Assembly (NCBI RefSeq): GCF_003369915.1
Contig: NC_046674.1
Span: forward strand, 13,516,001-13,580,000
Direction of reading: 5' to 3'
Origin: Drosophila miranda
Lineage: Eukaryota; Arthropoda; Insecta; Diptera; Drosophilidae
DNA: 64,000 bases
Shown here: in pieces, positions 1 to 11,924 of the stretch
Position numbering within the stretch: the first letter of the stretch is position 1
How the letters are laid out: each line of letters starts with the position of its first letter
Notes under the pieces: model-generated
Database searches by the model: none
Seen by the model: only the letters and a program-made list of their open reading frames with translations
Told to the model about the DNA's origin: nothing
Translations under genes and position numbers: made by a program

Positions 1-45
1 ATGATGCATTAAATATATTGTATTTTATCCATGATCCATGCCCAG

Positions 46-1985
46 TATTCTCCCGCTATGCCAAGCTGAAGGAAAAGGTGGAACAAAAGTGGAATCAATT
101 GTGAGTAGTCTTCCCAATTTATTTAGTTGCATATAAATGATATTTGATCTTTCCTCAAAGCACCGATAAAAACTATGCTGCAGAGGCCTTGTATCCACAG
201 CTGACACCAGGCTATGTTAAACTCTCGCCGGAAGAGGCCAGCGAACTATTGCCTGCCAAGGATAACCGATCCATGCGCTATGCATACGGCAATGCTGCAA
301 CTGCAGACGATTGGCGTCAGATGGAACCGCTAGAGAGCTTCCAGACAGCCGGTAAGTGTGTGAGACTCTTGTGAGAAAGGAACATTCAATTGATGAAAGA
401 TCTCCTTGGACAGATGAGCATATTGGCTATTTGGGGGCACCCGTCAAACAACTTGCCTGGGCACCCCTGCCGCCGACGGTCGTCGAACAGTATTTGCTGT
501 GCTCCTTCCGCAAAGAGATGCTGGAGCATGCGAAGCACAAGCCGGAGGCGCCGGAGGCGGACCTGTTAATGCTGCTCAAGTGTCAGCTGTCGGAAAGCGA
601 GGAGCGGCGAGGCGTGTGGCCCCTGGAAACACGCCTGCACTATGCGATACGTGTGCCCAGTGGGCCCGTTCATAGCTTTGCATTTATGCCCAGCGGCGGG
701 TATGATAAGTCGGCCAATCGTTTGGGTCTGCTGGCGGTGGCTAGTACTCAGAGTGATGTGAACATCTATGCCCTGCCCCTGAACCTGGAAGATGAGGCAA
801 AGAGGCATGTTGTTATTGAATTGCAGCCATCGCTGACCCTCACCTTGGATGTGAATAATCCTGTTACGGATCTGTGCACTAAAATCTGTTGGTCTGAGGT
901 GAGTTTTTGGCTCCAATCAGAAGCCGATCAGATCTATTGACCTGATGATATTTATATGTGTGATTTTCAGGCCTCTGGTCACAATTTCTTGGCGACTGGC
1001 TATTTCAGTGGCAACGTTGCCTTCTGGGACATTTCTGATGAGGAGGGCATCAATTGCTTCAAACGGAACGGTCGCATACATTTTGTGCCTTTGCACTATT
1101 TCTACTTTGGCGAACACAATATACAAAGTATGTTCCTACTCCTGTGGATTTATTTAAAAGATTTATTGATTTTAAAACCCCCGTTTCCGCCCTTTCAGCT
1201 GTGGAGCTTCACTACGATACAAATGGACCACGTTGGCTGGCCATTGGCACTTCAACGCGTAAATTATGGATCTATGATATCATCAACTGGACGCAGTCGC
1301 TGCCACTGAACGAAGACTCCATCGCCAATCTGTATCTGGCCAACGTTAGCTGGCCACCCATCTGGGAAACGCTGGTCGTTGGCTGCAGTGATGTCCAGCG
1401 ACGCTGTAAGGCTGCTGCTTATTTGTTTCTCTCTTTCGTTCGTTCTTTAAGCTTCTATTTCTTGCAGTCTACTCCCGCTTGATAACGCTCAGTCCAACGG
1501 GCATCTTGTTTAACAATAAAACCGTCGACTACACGGTTAGCTCTGCGCGAGCCATGCACTTCAATGTGCGTGAGAATGTACTAGTGGTGGGCACCGACAA
1601 CGGCGATTTGGTGTTTCTCAATACCCGAGAGCTCAACGCGGAGCCCATACTGCTGAAGATGACGAGCAAATGTCGTGCCGTGTCCAGCAGCAATTTGTGC
1701 AACCTGAACACGGAATCGACCCCTGCTCCGGATAAACCAATAACTACCGAAGACTTTCTACAGGATTTTGGCTTGAACGTCAAGCCGTTGGCTGGGGTGG
1801 GCAAATCGCAGAAGAATGCCTACATCGATCCGAAGCGACTGCCCAAACCCTACGAGCTTTTGGCCATGACGCGTTTGAACACGGTTCGCTGCAATTGGAA
1901 CAGCCCCGCACGCAGTTGGGTCGCCGTTGGGGCCGAGCACGGTCTGCTGCGGATCGTCCATTTCAATCGGGATAAGTTCTTTTAG
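46..1985 (+). CDS. TFIIIC subunit GTF3C2-like WD40 protein (3' part)
   Basis: Six exons join in frame: 46-100, 161-351, 414-898, 971-1127, 1199-1405 and 1468-1985. All have GT donors and AG acceptors, and introns are 60-72 nt. About 537 residues are encoded; the 5' end lies outside the window. The product looks like a beta-propeller. It has WD-like blades such as LGAPVKQLAWAPLP, FLATGYFSGNVAFWDI, WLAIGTSTRKLWIYDI and VLVVGTDNGDLVFLNT, with a final blade near the C-terminus (WVAVGAEHGLLRIVHF). Spacing and sequence resemble the WD domain of GTF3C2/TFIIIC110, a subunit of the Pol III factor that binds tRNA-gene B boxes. The family call comes from recall and pattern, so another WD40 protein is possible. 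AATAAA follows about 200 nt after the stop. Confidence 0.75.
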
Positions 1986-2181
1986 CGGCACATCCTATAA
2001 TAGACACAGATCTGAGAGTATATTACTTTCTGATTGATTTGTTTAGCTAGTTTTACAATGCACTCGATGGATAATCATAGTTGTAATTTAATTATAGCTC
2101 TTGTTAAATTGTATATTTCCTATATATTTTATATGGATTAGATATTTATACCTTTAACCTGCTTGGCAAAACTAATTATAA

Positions 2182-2187
2182 AATAAA
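2182..2187 (+). other. Poly(A) signal of the WD40 gene
   Basis: AATAAA in AT-rich sequence about 200 nt after the stop codon at 1985. It is the first clear hexamer downstream. An INE-1-like repeat starts about 60 nt later. Confidence 0.5.
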
Positions 2188-2243
2188 TATTTTTTGTACA
2201 ATATTTATAACCCATTAAGTTGTAATGCTGTTGTACTCAAATA

Positions 2244-2560
2244 GGTTCGTTTTGTGCTGAAAAGTCGAGCCCTCCGAGTCGATATAGCATGGCCCGTCTG
2301 TCCCTTCCGATGAGCGCACAATTTGAAAGATACGAGTAAACTAAAAACGCGGAGTCACAGATAATGACCATATCTAGCAGATAGCTGAATCTGAATAGCC
2401 AAAGTATAGCCAAAAGGAAGAAATCCATTTGCAGTGGCTACGCAGCGCTCTACACGTTCTGGCCGAGTGCAATGTGATCGCCCTCTGACGGAGGGTAGCT
2501 GTACTGACTGAGTATCGGCTATAAAAGTAGAGTCGCGGACGTACCTGCTTTCCCTCTCGC
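2244..2560 (+). repeat. INE-1/mini-me-like interspersed repeat, copy 1 (diverged)
   Basis: This stretch shares a series of blocks with 38764-39375 in the same order and orientation: AGATAATGACCATATCT, a GCCAAAAG/ATCCATTTGCAGTGG block followed by TACGCAGCGC, then CTGACT(G/A)AGTATCGG and TATAAAAGTAGAGT. The left end keeps only remnants of the conserved core (GAGTCGATAT) and the GTCY repeat (CCCGTCTGTCC). It is a 5'-eroded copy. No coding potential is seen. Confidence 0.7.
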
Positions 2561-2639
2561 TTATGTCATATTGGTGGGTGCTTAAGTCATATTCAATTCA
2601 TTTTGTCCTGTAATAAACGAAGCTGATATAATCTAACTA

Positions 2640-3000
2640 AATTGAATATCAATTTTAAGAGCTACTTCCACAAGGATATGCCGTTCTTCCGCAGTGAATG
2701 ATCAAACAGCGCCAGGGGGCGCACACTCGCCAACAGGTGTCTGTTCGATCGCCATTTGCATTAGAAAGAGAAAGACAAACATTCCATTGAGTCTCTCTTT
2801 CACTTTCCTTCAGCAGTACTTTTTGCAAGCAGCGAGAAGCTAAGCAAAAGCAAATGCAAATTTCCAATAGGCATGCAGTTAGGATGCGGCGCCCGGTGGC
2901 CAGAGAGGATTGAATGAGAGAGCAATTAGCAATTTGCAATTAGAAAGAGAGCATGGAAGCCTTGGAATTGGAACGAGCACCAAGTCACGTACGCATCTGT
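2640..3000. promoter_or_regulatory. Candidate upstream region of the small gene at 4016
   Basis: This stretch has no convincing reading frame. It holds purine- and pyrimidine-rich GAGA-type tracts (TAGAAAGAGAAAGAC, GAGTCTCTCTTTCACTTTCC, GAATGAGAGAGC), which is typical of Drosophila promoter-proximal DNA, and lies just before the putative leader exon. Assignment to the downstream gene is by position only. Confidence 0.3.
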
Positions 3001-3049
3001 CTCGCTCTCATTCATTTGTTCATTCGTTCGAGGCGTGCGGTTTAAAGTC

Positions 3050-3734
3050 AGCTCCGCTCCGCGTTTGCGTCCGCAAAAATGCGAAAAATGGTGGAATATC
3101 CTGCGGAAAAAGTGTCGCGCAGCTGTGCAGTGAAGTGTAGAAGTGAATAAACATTAAATATGTCCCAACAGTTTCGTTTAAAAGCAAAGAAAGTGAGTGA
3201 TCGAGTGCGGGGGCGAAATGGCATGGAAAAGGCATAAAGGCAGAGGAAAATAATTTGTTTTTTCAAGTGAAGTGCTTCAAGTGTTATATATTTGATATAA
3301 GCATATTATTTGATATATTAATAAACTTTTTCCATGGCCAAAGTGTTCGGTTAGTCGCTTGATCTTGCATTGTGGTGTGTGTGCGTGTGTAAGAATGATG
3401 CAGAAAAGGCGCGAAGTTTTTTCTCTTTCATCTTACACGAAGGAGCAAGGAGAAAAAGAAGAAAGCGTAAAGAAGGAGCGAAGACGCGCTCTCGTTGTAG
3501 GTGTCGCCTTAGTATAGGGTGCGGCATTCCAAGTCTTGGCATCTGTCCCTCTCTCTCGCACATGTACTTGATCAAAAATGTAAATATCGTGGGAGGGGCA
3601 CCTCTCCTTGTGGTCTTATTGGAATCGATTTACGTGTGCGGAGCTGACTTCGGCGTTAAAAAAGCGGCAAAAACGGTAAATACGCGCGCGTTAAAAATAT
3701 TGCAGAAAGAAGTGCAGAATTATGAATGAAAAAG
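3050..3734 (+). other. Putative 5' leader exon ending in a strong splice donor
   Basis: The end is set by a near-consensus donor, AAAG|GTGAGT, at 3734/3735. The matching acceptor would be GTCCAG|GAAAAC at 4000, giving a 266-nt intron and placing ATGGCTAGC at 4016 fifteen nt into the next exon. The exon carries upstream ATGs (for example ATGAATGAAAAAG just before the donor), which join out of frame to an early stop after splicing. A 119-codon stretch open over 3370-3729 is low-complexity and basic, and I do not call it a gene. The 5' limit is a guess. Confidence 0.35.
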
Positions 3735-4015
3735 GTGAGTTTTATTTACTGTTTTTTTGGAATGTATAAAATGAGAATGTGGTAAACACGTGCCCCTGAG
3801 ATTCGAATTTTAAGGGATTTTTAGACAGACATGGCCATATAGACGTGGCAATTTACGCTGATCAAGAGTATGTGTACAGATATGTATGCTTTATAAGGTC
3901 GGCAACTCTATGTAACACACATCTTTAGGTATCCGGTATAAAAACTTCAGAAAAAATATATTTTACGTGAATCCAAATTGAAAAAATTGTGTAAGTCCAG
4001 GAAAACACCAAAATA

Positions 4016-4231
4016 ATGGCTAGCGATCCCACGAGCAAGGTATTGCAAATGGAAGCCAATGAGCGGCGGTTAACCGAACTGCTGGTGCGCATGCAGCGGC
4101 TCGAGGAGTCGATGAGAAGCGTTCTGATGCCCAGCGTCTCGGACAGTGAAGATACTCGTGCGGCGGTGGAGCCTGTGCAGCGACCAGGCCTCCAGGACTC
4201 CCCCAATGATGATCAGCAAGGGAGTGCATAG
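4016..4231 (+). CDS. Small acidic/coiled-coil protein, 71 aa
   Basis: A single-exon frame in good Kozak context (AAAATAATGGCT). The first half, SKVLQMEANERRLTELLVRMQRLEESM, is a predicted amphipathic helix with leucine/methionine heptads. The tail is acidic and proline/serine/glutamine rich. There is no signal peptide or membrane segment. AATAAA lies only 4 nt after the stop (4235-4240), supporting a real 3' end. The gene is tail-to-tail with the sugar transporter. I do not recognise the family. The coiled coil suggests an adaptor or small complex subunit, but that is inference. Codon use and the compact 3' end favour a real gene over chance. Confidence 0.55.
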   Translation: MASDPTSKVLQMEANERRLTELLVRMQRLEESMRSVLMPSVSDSEDTRAAVEPVQRPGLQDSPNDDQQGSA

Positions 4232-4234
4232 TCG

Positions 4235-4240
4235 AATAAA
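4235..4240 (+). other. Poly(A) signal of the 71-aa gene
   Basis: AATAAA begins 4 nt after the TAG of the small coding sequence, an unusually short 3' UTR. Confidence 0.5.
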
Positions 4241-4469
4241 ACAACAACTGGCGATTATTTACAACATCATATATTGAATATATAGATATACTATTTATCT
4301 CACATTAATCTTTAGTTAGTTTAACCATAAATACTATATGCACGTTTAACAATGATAGAGCGAGAGGCTTTTACAGCTTTCAGGAAAGGAAACCATTCAC
4401 GGTATTGAAATTACGATTTAAAATTATATAAAAAAAAAAAAAAAAATTGTATATGTATATTTATGTGGT

Positions 4470-5183
4470 TTTATTTGATAAAATATATGTATATATAAAC
4501 ACATTTCGCTTCACGCGTAAATAAATAAATGTGGCAAAAGGCGTGGCTTAGTTTACAACTTAAAAGAGGATATGCTATAAATGAATCGAATCGACTGAAT
4601 GCTTCTCGAAGTAACAGACATGGACAGCTATAGGTATTCATACATACATATATAGTACATACTCGTAGACACATATACATATATATATTGTACAAATAGA
4701 AACTTTCGATTAAAACCCCAACAAATGCAATTGTGCCTTAAAATCGTACGGAAAATGCATTAAATTTGTGTTTAAAAGAGAACGCAAAATAATGCTAAAT
4801 AGGCATACAATACACACTATACATATAGTACATACAATATAATATACATAGATAATATGTCTTGTTTTTTGTTTTGTTTCTTAAATTGCTGTTGTCTTTT
4901 CTGTGGCTCCCAGGGCAAGGACTCAGCCTTGTCCCTCTTTCTCTTGCAGCTGTATATGATGCAGTGGACCTTCAGTCTTCGCTCTTAGTTTCAGTTTTTG
5001 CTGCAACTCTCAATCTCTCGTACCGCCATCTCTGATCTGATCACCCTCAACGATCTACAAACAAAATTCTATTATCAATTGAAAACGCGAACCTAAATCA
5101 AACATAAAATAATAGCAAGTTTAACAGTGATTTCCGGTGTGCTTCAACTTCCGGCTTGCCCCCTTTTCGGTTTCGGTTGCAGT
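4470..5183 (-). other. Probable 3' UTR of the sugar transporter
   Basis: No reading frame of note. On the minus strand an AATAAA is available near 4472-4477 (TTTATT on plus), next to an A-tract at about 4429-4446. This would give a 3' UTR of about 700 nt after the stop at 5184. It contains AT-rich microsatellite-like ATACATA stretches. Confidence 0.4.
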
Positions 5184-8100
5184 TTACTTTTCCTGTCCGT
5201 TCACCGCCTGAGTGGTGGTGGTGGCGGTGGTGGTGGTGGTGGCGATGGTCCTGTTGCCAGCCAACTCCTGCTGGATCTCGTTCAGACTCTTGCCCTTCGT
5301 CTCGGGCACGGCAAAGAAGACAAAGAACACCCCGAGCACGGTGAGGCCGGCAAAGAGCCAGAAGGTGCCGCCATTGCCCAGAGCGTCGTTTAGATCATCG
5401 AATGTCTTGGTGACCACAAAGGCCAGCAGCCAGTTGGAGGTACCAGCAATGGAGCCGGCGAATCCCTTGATATCGGTGGCGAAGAGCTCGCCCATCATCA
5501 GCCATGGCACCGGTCCGTAGCCAATGGAGAACATCAAAATGAAGATGCAGAGACTGGCCACTGGCAGCCAGCCGAGATCGTCCACCTTGCTTTGATCCTG
5601 ATCCTGCAGAAAGAAGTACACACCAATGGCGGTTGTCGAGAGGGCCATTACCGATCCAGAGGCCAGCAGCAGGATGCGACGTCCCAGTTTGTCCACCACC
5701 AAAGTGGAGACAAAGGTGGCCACCACCTGCATGATGCCAATCATGATTGTGGCCCATTCCGAGCCAATGCCAATGTTGGCATCCTGTAGCCAGAGACAGA
5801 GACAAAAAACAACACACAATTAGTTCTGCAAGATCTCCTTTTTGCTTTAGCGGCCTTCTCTACCCACCAAAAAGATCTTTGAAGAGTAAAAGATGACAGC
5901 ATTGATGCCGCACAGCTGCTGGAAGAACATCAGGCCCAGACTGATGGCCAAGGCCTTGCGGGTCACCGGCCGATTGAGGGCTGCGAAAAGGTTCACCTTG
6001 TTCTCCCGTATCTCCCGGTCGGTCTCGCGCAACTCCTCGATCTCCGGTGCGTAGTCATATTCCTTGCCACGCAGCCACTGAATGGACTTGATGGCGCTTT
6101 CCGAACGACCTTTTGCCACCTGTCGATGGGATTACGAGAATGTCACTTTGATTATTTTGATATCTTTAGCTTGGGCATTCCCAATATCTTTTGGACACTG
6201 CCTTGACTTTTTGATAGCAGACTTTTTGACATGCAGATGACAGGTACAAGGCGTAGTGGCTCTGTGCGCTTACCAAATATGTGGGAGATTCCGGCATGAA
6301 GAAGAAAATGACGCCGAAAACGATGGGTATAATGCCGCAGATAACGCTCAGCCAGAAGACACTGACACCGGCGCCCACAGCATAGACGAACAGGATGCCC
6401 ATGGTGATCATCAGCTGGAAGAAGCTGCCGAGCGTGCCGCGGATATCCTTTTGGGCTATCTCGCCCGTGTACATCGGAGCGGTGACACAGAAGGCGCCGC
6501 CAGCGAGACCCAGAATGAAGCGTGAGGCGTACAGGAAGCCCACCGATGGGGCCCAGATGAGCATGGCCCAGCCGACGAGGAAGGGCAACACCAGCATCAG
6601 CATGGTCAGCTTGCGTCCAATCAAACTGATGAGGAACCCAATGGGGATGCACACGCAGGCGGCGCCCAGATTTATGGACGATCCCACCCACGAGAACTGG
6701 GTGCCGCTGACGGGGAAGTCATAGCCCTCGCCACCGTCCACGATCTGCGGTTGGGCGGGCGATGTCCAGCCCAGCACGGTACCGGCGGCGAAGGCACCGC
6801 CAGCTGCTGCCAGAGCGGCCACATACTGTGGCAGCTTCTTGGACTTGTTCTCGGTGGAGGCGTGCACCATGTTGCCGAGTAGATTCTCCTGATCCTGCGG
6901 GACGATAGAAGGGTCAGGTGTAAGTGTTTCGTTCTTCGTTGAGCGACTAAAATTAACTGAGTTCAGGGTGCCCTAACTACAGCTACGGGTACAGGTAATA
7001 CTCAACTCATATCAAATCGTTCCGACCATAAGCCGTGATAAGGTGTCGTACCCCCGTCACCCAGTGATTAAGACCTTTATTGGCGGTACAGGGGGGGTAC
7101 CCAGCACCCGATAGTGGGCATTCCATTCATGCACCCATATTTATGACACCCTTCCATCCAAATAGCCATCGAACGGACTATAGCTACGGCTATGGCTATG
7201 GCAATGCTCTCCTCAATTCACTCACGATTGTGGTCGCCATGGAGTGCTTCGTTATTTCATTATGCCTGCCGATCACATAAACAGAAGTCCGGCCATATAC
7301 GTGCGACTAACACTCATTGATATCACTCGGACGGACAGGTTCGGAATGGTTCAAAAAAAGTGGTTAAGACCCCCACAATGGCCCATGGGATAATTTTAAA
7401 TCACAGATGACACGTGATCACCGAGTGGCTACCCTGGTTCTCATAACTATCCATAGATACAATATACATATATACTCCCCATGTATTTTATGCTCCTGCC
7501 TGAAGCACTTGAATCTTTAAAGTACATATAATACTTGATTAATGGAACTTTTAAACCATGGGAATTAAGTAATCTCTCCTTAAGATTGCAATTGGGGAAC
7601 AATTTCCATATCAGAATCGAATTATGATTAGATTCCCATACGATTTGATTATTTTCGGGTGTATTTGATAACATCTAAAGAGATTCATAAACTTTACATA
7701 ATAGTGCAATTAGGAAATTTCTTCTCTAATTAAAAAAAATACCATTGCCATTGCCCAAAAAGCCCCCTACATCCTTTCAAGCTACTGCCATGTATAAATC
7801 TATAGATATGTAGAGGAGGCAATACTACTCATTGACTTCCGTTCATTAGGCCATAAATTCTTGTACAATCGGTATATAAGTTTAGGTTATCGCCTGCCCC
7901 CGACCCCCAATCAATCAACAATGGCCTGGGAATCCATATACTGGGCATTGCCACCCACAGAGGCGAAAGAACATCAGATATATATGATATTCGTGGGGTA
8001 AAAGCTTTTTTCATTGATAGTTCTGTATTCGAATGAAGTCGGGGGTCTCTGATTTATGATTTAGTGTACTAGAACGATTCGGTGTGCTTCGGTACTCGCT

Positions 8101-10775
8101 TCGTTCGATCAGAGTCAAACGTTCCGCCAAAATGCACTGAACAAAGCAGGTATCGTCATTTTTCGCGTGTCAGATCCGAAAATTTCGGTTTTTTTTCTTG
8201 CTCACTCTTTATTTGATTTTCTGGTAGAGAGAACGAGAAAGCAACACACAAATGGGCATAGCCAAAGGCACACATTAATCCGCAGAGCTCTCACTCGGTT
8301 TCTATTGAAAGGGGTTGATCGCCAGGAATCGTAATGATCGAGGCTTGAGTATAGCTGTGCCCTAATGTGTACTATAAAATACTATACATAAAGGAAAGCC
8401 ATTCACTTTTATGTGCTTGTTTTTACTTGAATGGAATCTTTTCTTTACATCTTGGGGACTCTTTAATGTTTCTTCGTTCATTTGCAAGGCGCAAATGTGT
8501 AATTTATGGGACATATACTCTCCCAGTGGCCGCTTCCTTTGTGCCTCGTGTGTCGCCGCCCACTCTTGGAGTGTTCCCTGTGTACCCCAATCTCTGCCCA
8601 CACGCCAGACATGAGGCCGGGAACAAATCACTTCCGTGAAATGCAACCAAAGAGTCGTGGGCAGGGGGGGGAAACTGCAGCTTGGGGATGGTGGAACGAC
8701 GCCCACATATTTACTTGGTGTCGGGACACACCTCCGGCCTGCCGCAGACTGGCAGTTAAAAGTAAACGAAGCGTTAAAGCCAGAGCCCCACTGAAATCGA
8801 TATCTGCCTCTTGACTAGTCTGTGCTCTGCTCTGCCCTGCTTGCTTCTACTTGGTTCTGGCTGTTCTTGGTTCCGTCTGTGGCTAATGTGGTCTCTTCAA
8901 ACCGCTGACTGGCTGCCTGGCTGTATCTAAATTTAGATTAAATACTAAACGAAGCTCTGGAGGAAGAACTCGTTGGGCGCCCTTAAGTGGGTGCCGCTCG
9001 GCGCTCCCTCTGACCAGCAGCTCCTTCCTCCTAGAAGGAGAGCGAGTGTCAGCGACCAAGCCAAGTCCAAGTTCGTTTCAATGTCAGTGGCAATGGCAGG
9101 CAGTGGCCGCGCAACAGTGCGCGTCATATACATATGTATGTGTATGCAAACAGTGGCATTCCATTAAACTGGTTCACAAAATTAATAAAGCATAAAGAAA
9201 TTCCACTCAAAATACTCCATAATCATTTGACTCGCTCTCGTCCAACCTGATTTATAATACTCCCGTTCTATAAACAATTTCATTTGCATTTCGTTAAATC
9301 TCATTCCCATTCATTCGGATATTCCTGAGATATTCCTTTGGCTTACAGCAGGAAAAACTGTACGAGTATCTCTGAGAAAAGAAAAATGTATACCCATCGA
9401 TTGTTACATATTTTTCAGATTTAAAGTAAATATATTTTATATTTAGATAAAATATATGTCCTAAAAATGTAATATATTTATGTTTTTGGATTTAAAAGAC
9501 TCTTTAATACATTAATGAATGTATCTAGAAATATAATATCTAATTTAAATATTATTTATTTTTGTGGAATTTTCGCTGAGTGTAGATAGAAGATACCTCA
9601 ATGTATTATTTGAATAAACGAAAGTGACAAAAGTTTTGTCGATTAAGACATAAAAATCACATTTTATACGGCTCGAAATTTTGGTTATATCATTGTTATT
9701 CCAATGCCCAAAAGAGACCTCTCGAGACCTCGTCTTCTGTTGCTCCAGTTTCAAAATCTATTCAAATGCTGATCACGATGCGGGACCGCTCTTTCGATGG
9801 TTCAATGTTTTATTTATTTGTAGTAATAAATTCCATCAAATATATTGTATTTGCTGACTAATTTTGTGCGCTCATTGGAACGACTACCACTCATAAATAA
9901 TTGTACTCCCCTTCTCTGGGGAATGGGTTTATTTTTACTTTACGCCCCCTTTTTTGTTATCGTCGTTTTCTTGGCAGAACTTTAACGGAATTGTCTTGTC
10001 TGTGGTCTTGTCTCTATCTCTGCCTCTTCGCTGGTGACCTTGTCCAACATGGAGCATAAAAATAGAAAGTTTTCAACATGTGCCCCATGGCCTGGGGCTC
10101 GTTAAGGTTGATAAGCTTGGCGATCTATCATTTGGGAATGCCAAGAGGCAGAAAAACGCTTAGGACGTTTGGGAAAAAATAAAGTTAGCTTGAGCATATT
10201 CCTAAAGGTATACGTCTGGAGAGAAATAAACAATTTAACTGCTGATAATTGCTTGTTCAACTATTTATATCTTGTATCTTTTCCTGCGGCCAGATTGCCA
10301 TTTACTTTACAAACAGTTTCTGAGAGTGTTTGCTCTGGAAAAACATTTAAACGATTTGCTGGGTACCCTAAAAGGGTATCTGCGATATTTATATGCACCA
10401 AAGCTCTTCGAAGGGGTTTTCTGATTGAAGAAAATACTCCGGACATGGTATCTGCACTTTTTGATTAATTTTTCACTGCGTTATCTGGACATTTGCTTTG
10501 TTTTGGCCTTAACTTCAGCTTGAACCTGTGTTATTACCATCACCGGGAAGTGTATCTATGAAATACGAGTAGAATCTGTTTGTGTGTTTGCCTACATGGG
10601 GTGTGGTGGAGCCATTCTCATTGGCTTTGACGATTTTTACCGCTTGGCGGGAGCCATATTTGGCACCGTTCTCGGCGGCCTCCAGCAGGTGGGAGCTCTC
10701 CTCGTTGCTGGTGCCAGGCTTCCTTGGGGCCTGCTCCTCTGCCCCGGCACTGGAGTTGCTCGACGAGGTTGACAT
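5184..10775 (-). CDS. CG10960: Major facilitator sugar transporter (CG10960-like)
   Basis: Four coding exons on the minus strand, all joining in phase 0: 10775-10596, 6894-6274, 6119-5868 and 5783-5184. They encode 550 residues. The hydrophilic N-terminus (MSTSSSNSSAGAEEQAPRKP) is followed by a 12-TM MFS core with SLC2/trehalose-transporter signatures: GRK after TM2, the SRFILGLAGGAF helix, PESPTYL after TM6, QQLCGINAVIFYSS in TM7, DKLGRR after TM8, GYGPVPWLMMGELF in TM10 and PETKGKS after TM12. It should move hexoses or trehalose across the plasma membrane. The first-exon donor (CAT|GTAGGC) is weak but is the one that keeps phase, so this junction is less sure. Met at 10775 is preferred over an upstream in-frame Met. 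The C-terminus ends in a poly-Thr run from a GGT/GGC microsatellite. Confidence 0.88.
5213..5250. repeat. (GGT)n trinucleotide repeat inside a coding exon
   Basis: An imperfect GGT/GGC/GAT array on the plus strand, read on the minus strand as a Thr-rich tail (TIATTTTTATTTT) just before the transporter stop codon. Length is probably polymorphic. It lies after the last membrane helix, so expansion would only change the cytoplasmic tail. Confidence 0.75.
6895..10595 (-). other. Large first intron of the sugar transporter
   Basis: A 3.7 kb intron between the N-terminal exon and the MFS core. I see no embedded coding exon or RNA gene. It contains poly-G tracts (for example GGGGGGG near 8666), scattered short open frames without codon structure, and an AT-rich element near 9.37-9.58 kb. 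A long intron after a short N-terminal exon leaves room for alternative promoters or first exons, but none is evident by eye. Confidence 0.6.
9368..9577. repeat. Possible diverged copy of an AT-rich inverted-end element
   Basis: The left end CTCTGAGAAAAGAAAAA and right end TTTTCGCTGAGTGTAGA resemble the ends of the element at 17257-17543. The interior is AT-rich with many TTTA/TATT runs. The ends are only partly complementary, so this is a tentative family member. Confidence 0.35.
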
Positions 10776-11460
10776 CTTGAAGGGTATTATGTAAACTGCG
10801 TTTCGGTTGGGATTGCTTCCTGAGATCTTTTCTCTAGAGATATGTTTTCTTTGCTGATTGCTTGCCGAAGGTTTCCCTGTTCGATTTTCTTCCACTTTTC
10901 ACACACGGCAACAAAATTGGTTGAATAATACGCGTACGTGAAACGTCTAGATATGTATGTCCTTTGGCGGAGACTCTTGTCCTTTATCGCCTGGGCCGCC
11001 CACGTAGCATAGAGAATACTTTCGGGCGCATGCGCACTCAATCTCAAAACATGTTGCTGTCCAAAAACAAAAAAAAAACACCAAAAAATGTCTTTCTTCC
11101 ACAGAAAACAATTGTTACGGCGATATGTTACGGAACTATTGGGATATTGTGGATATATATTCCTCGATATGCGTATATTTTTCGGATATGTAGATGGTTC
11201 GAGTCGCGTATCTTTGGCAGTACAAGTATCCGGGTGTCTGTGTATCTTTGTATCTTCAAACCGCACGCAACGAATGATGGCTAGCAAATGGCGCGCCAAA
11301 CAATACAAAAAAAGGCCTCCGCCGGGCTCTGGACTCGTTCTCCATCTCTCTCTCCCTCTCTGTCTGCTCTCTGTTTTGCTCTCTTTCTCTGCGAGAACTG
11401 GTCCCGCTCTCTCGCTTTCGTCTGTCATGGGCATGGTCTTGGGGTAGGGTAGCGGACTAC
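10776..11460 (-). promoter_or_regulatory. 5' leader / promoter region of the sugar transporter
   Basis: This lies directly upstream of the start codon at 10775. The minus strand is open for a long way (back to about 11434) but the translation is compositionally random. CT-rich tracts (TCTCTCTCCCTCTCTGTCTGCTCTC, 11344-11370) are GAGA-type sites on the minus strand. The transcription start is not determinable by eye. Confidence 0.4.
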
Positions 11461-11924
11461 GACGCTGGCGAGGCTATTGACTCTCAAACTGGAATCGAAA
11501 GCCCAGTAGTTTTTTGTTTTATTTTTGTTTTGATTTCTTCTTATTCGGTTTTCTGTCGTTCTGACGTTCTGTCGTTCTGTTGGAGAGTGCAGGCAGACGA
11601 CTGGTTGCAGTGCAACACATGGAAGCCATCGCCCGGCTTTCCGCCTCCGTTTTTGCAGCATGTTGTCGCGAGGGGACTCTTTATTTGTAATAAAGTCAAT
11701 GCAAATTTATGGCTCCTGCAATTGATCTCTACTTTATTGGCGAAAACTTTGCAGAATGTTGTCCAAAATGAAGATATTCCGAATAACAAATTCATAAACG
11801 AAATATTTCAATGGGAAATCGGGATAAAACCCTCTAGTGTTCATGGTCTCTTATCAATTTTGTATGCCAGATATTTACACTGGGAGAAAAATGGCATAAC
11901 CACATTTAAGTTTAATTAAATTAA

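Noticed and set aside
10787..11434. Minus-strand 215-codon open frame upstream of the sugar transporter
   Set aside because: Not in frame with a sensible N-terminal extension and compositionally random. More likely leader or promoter DNA.
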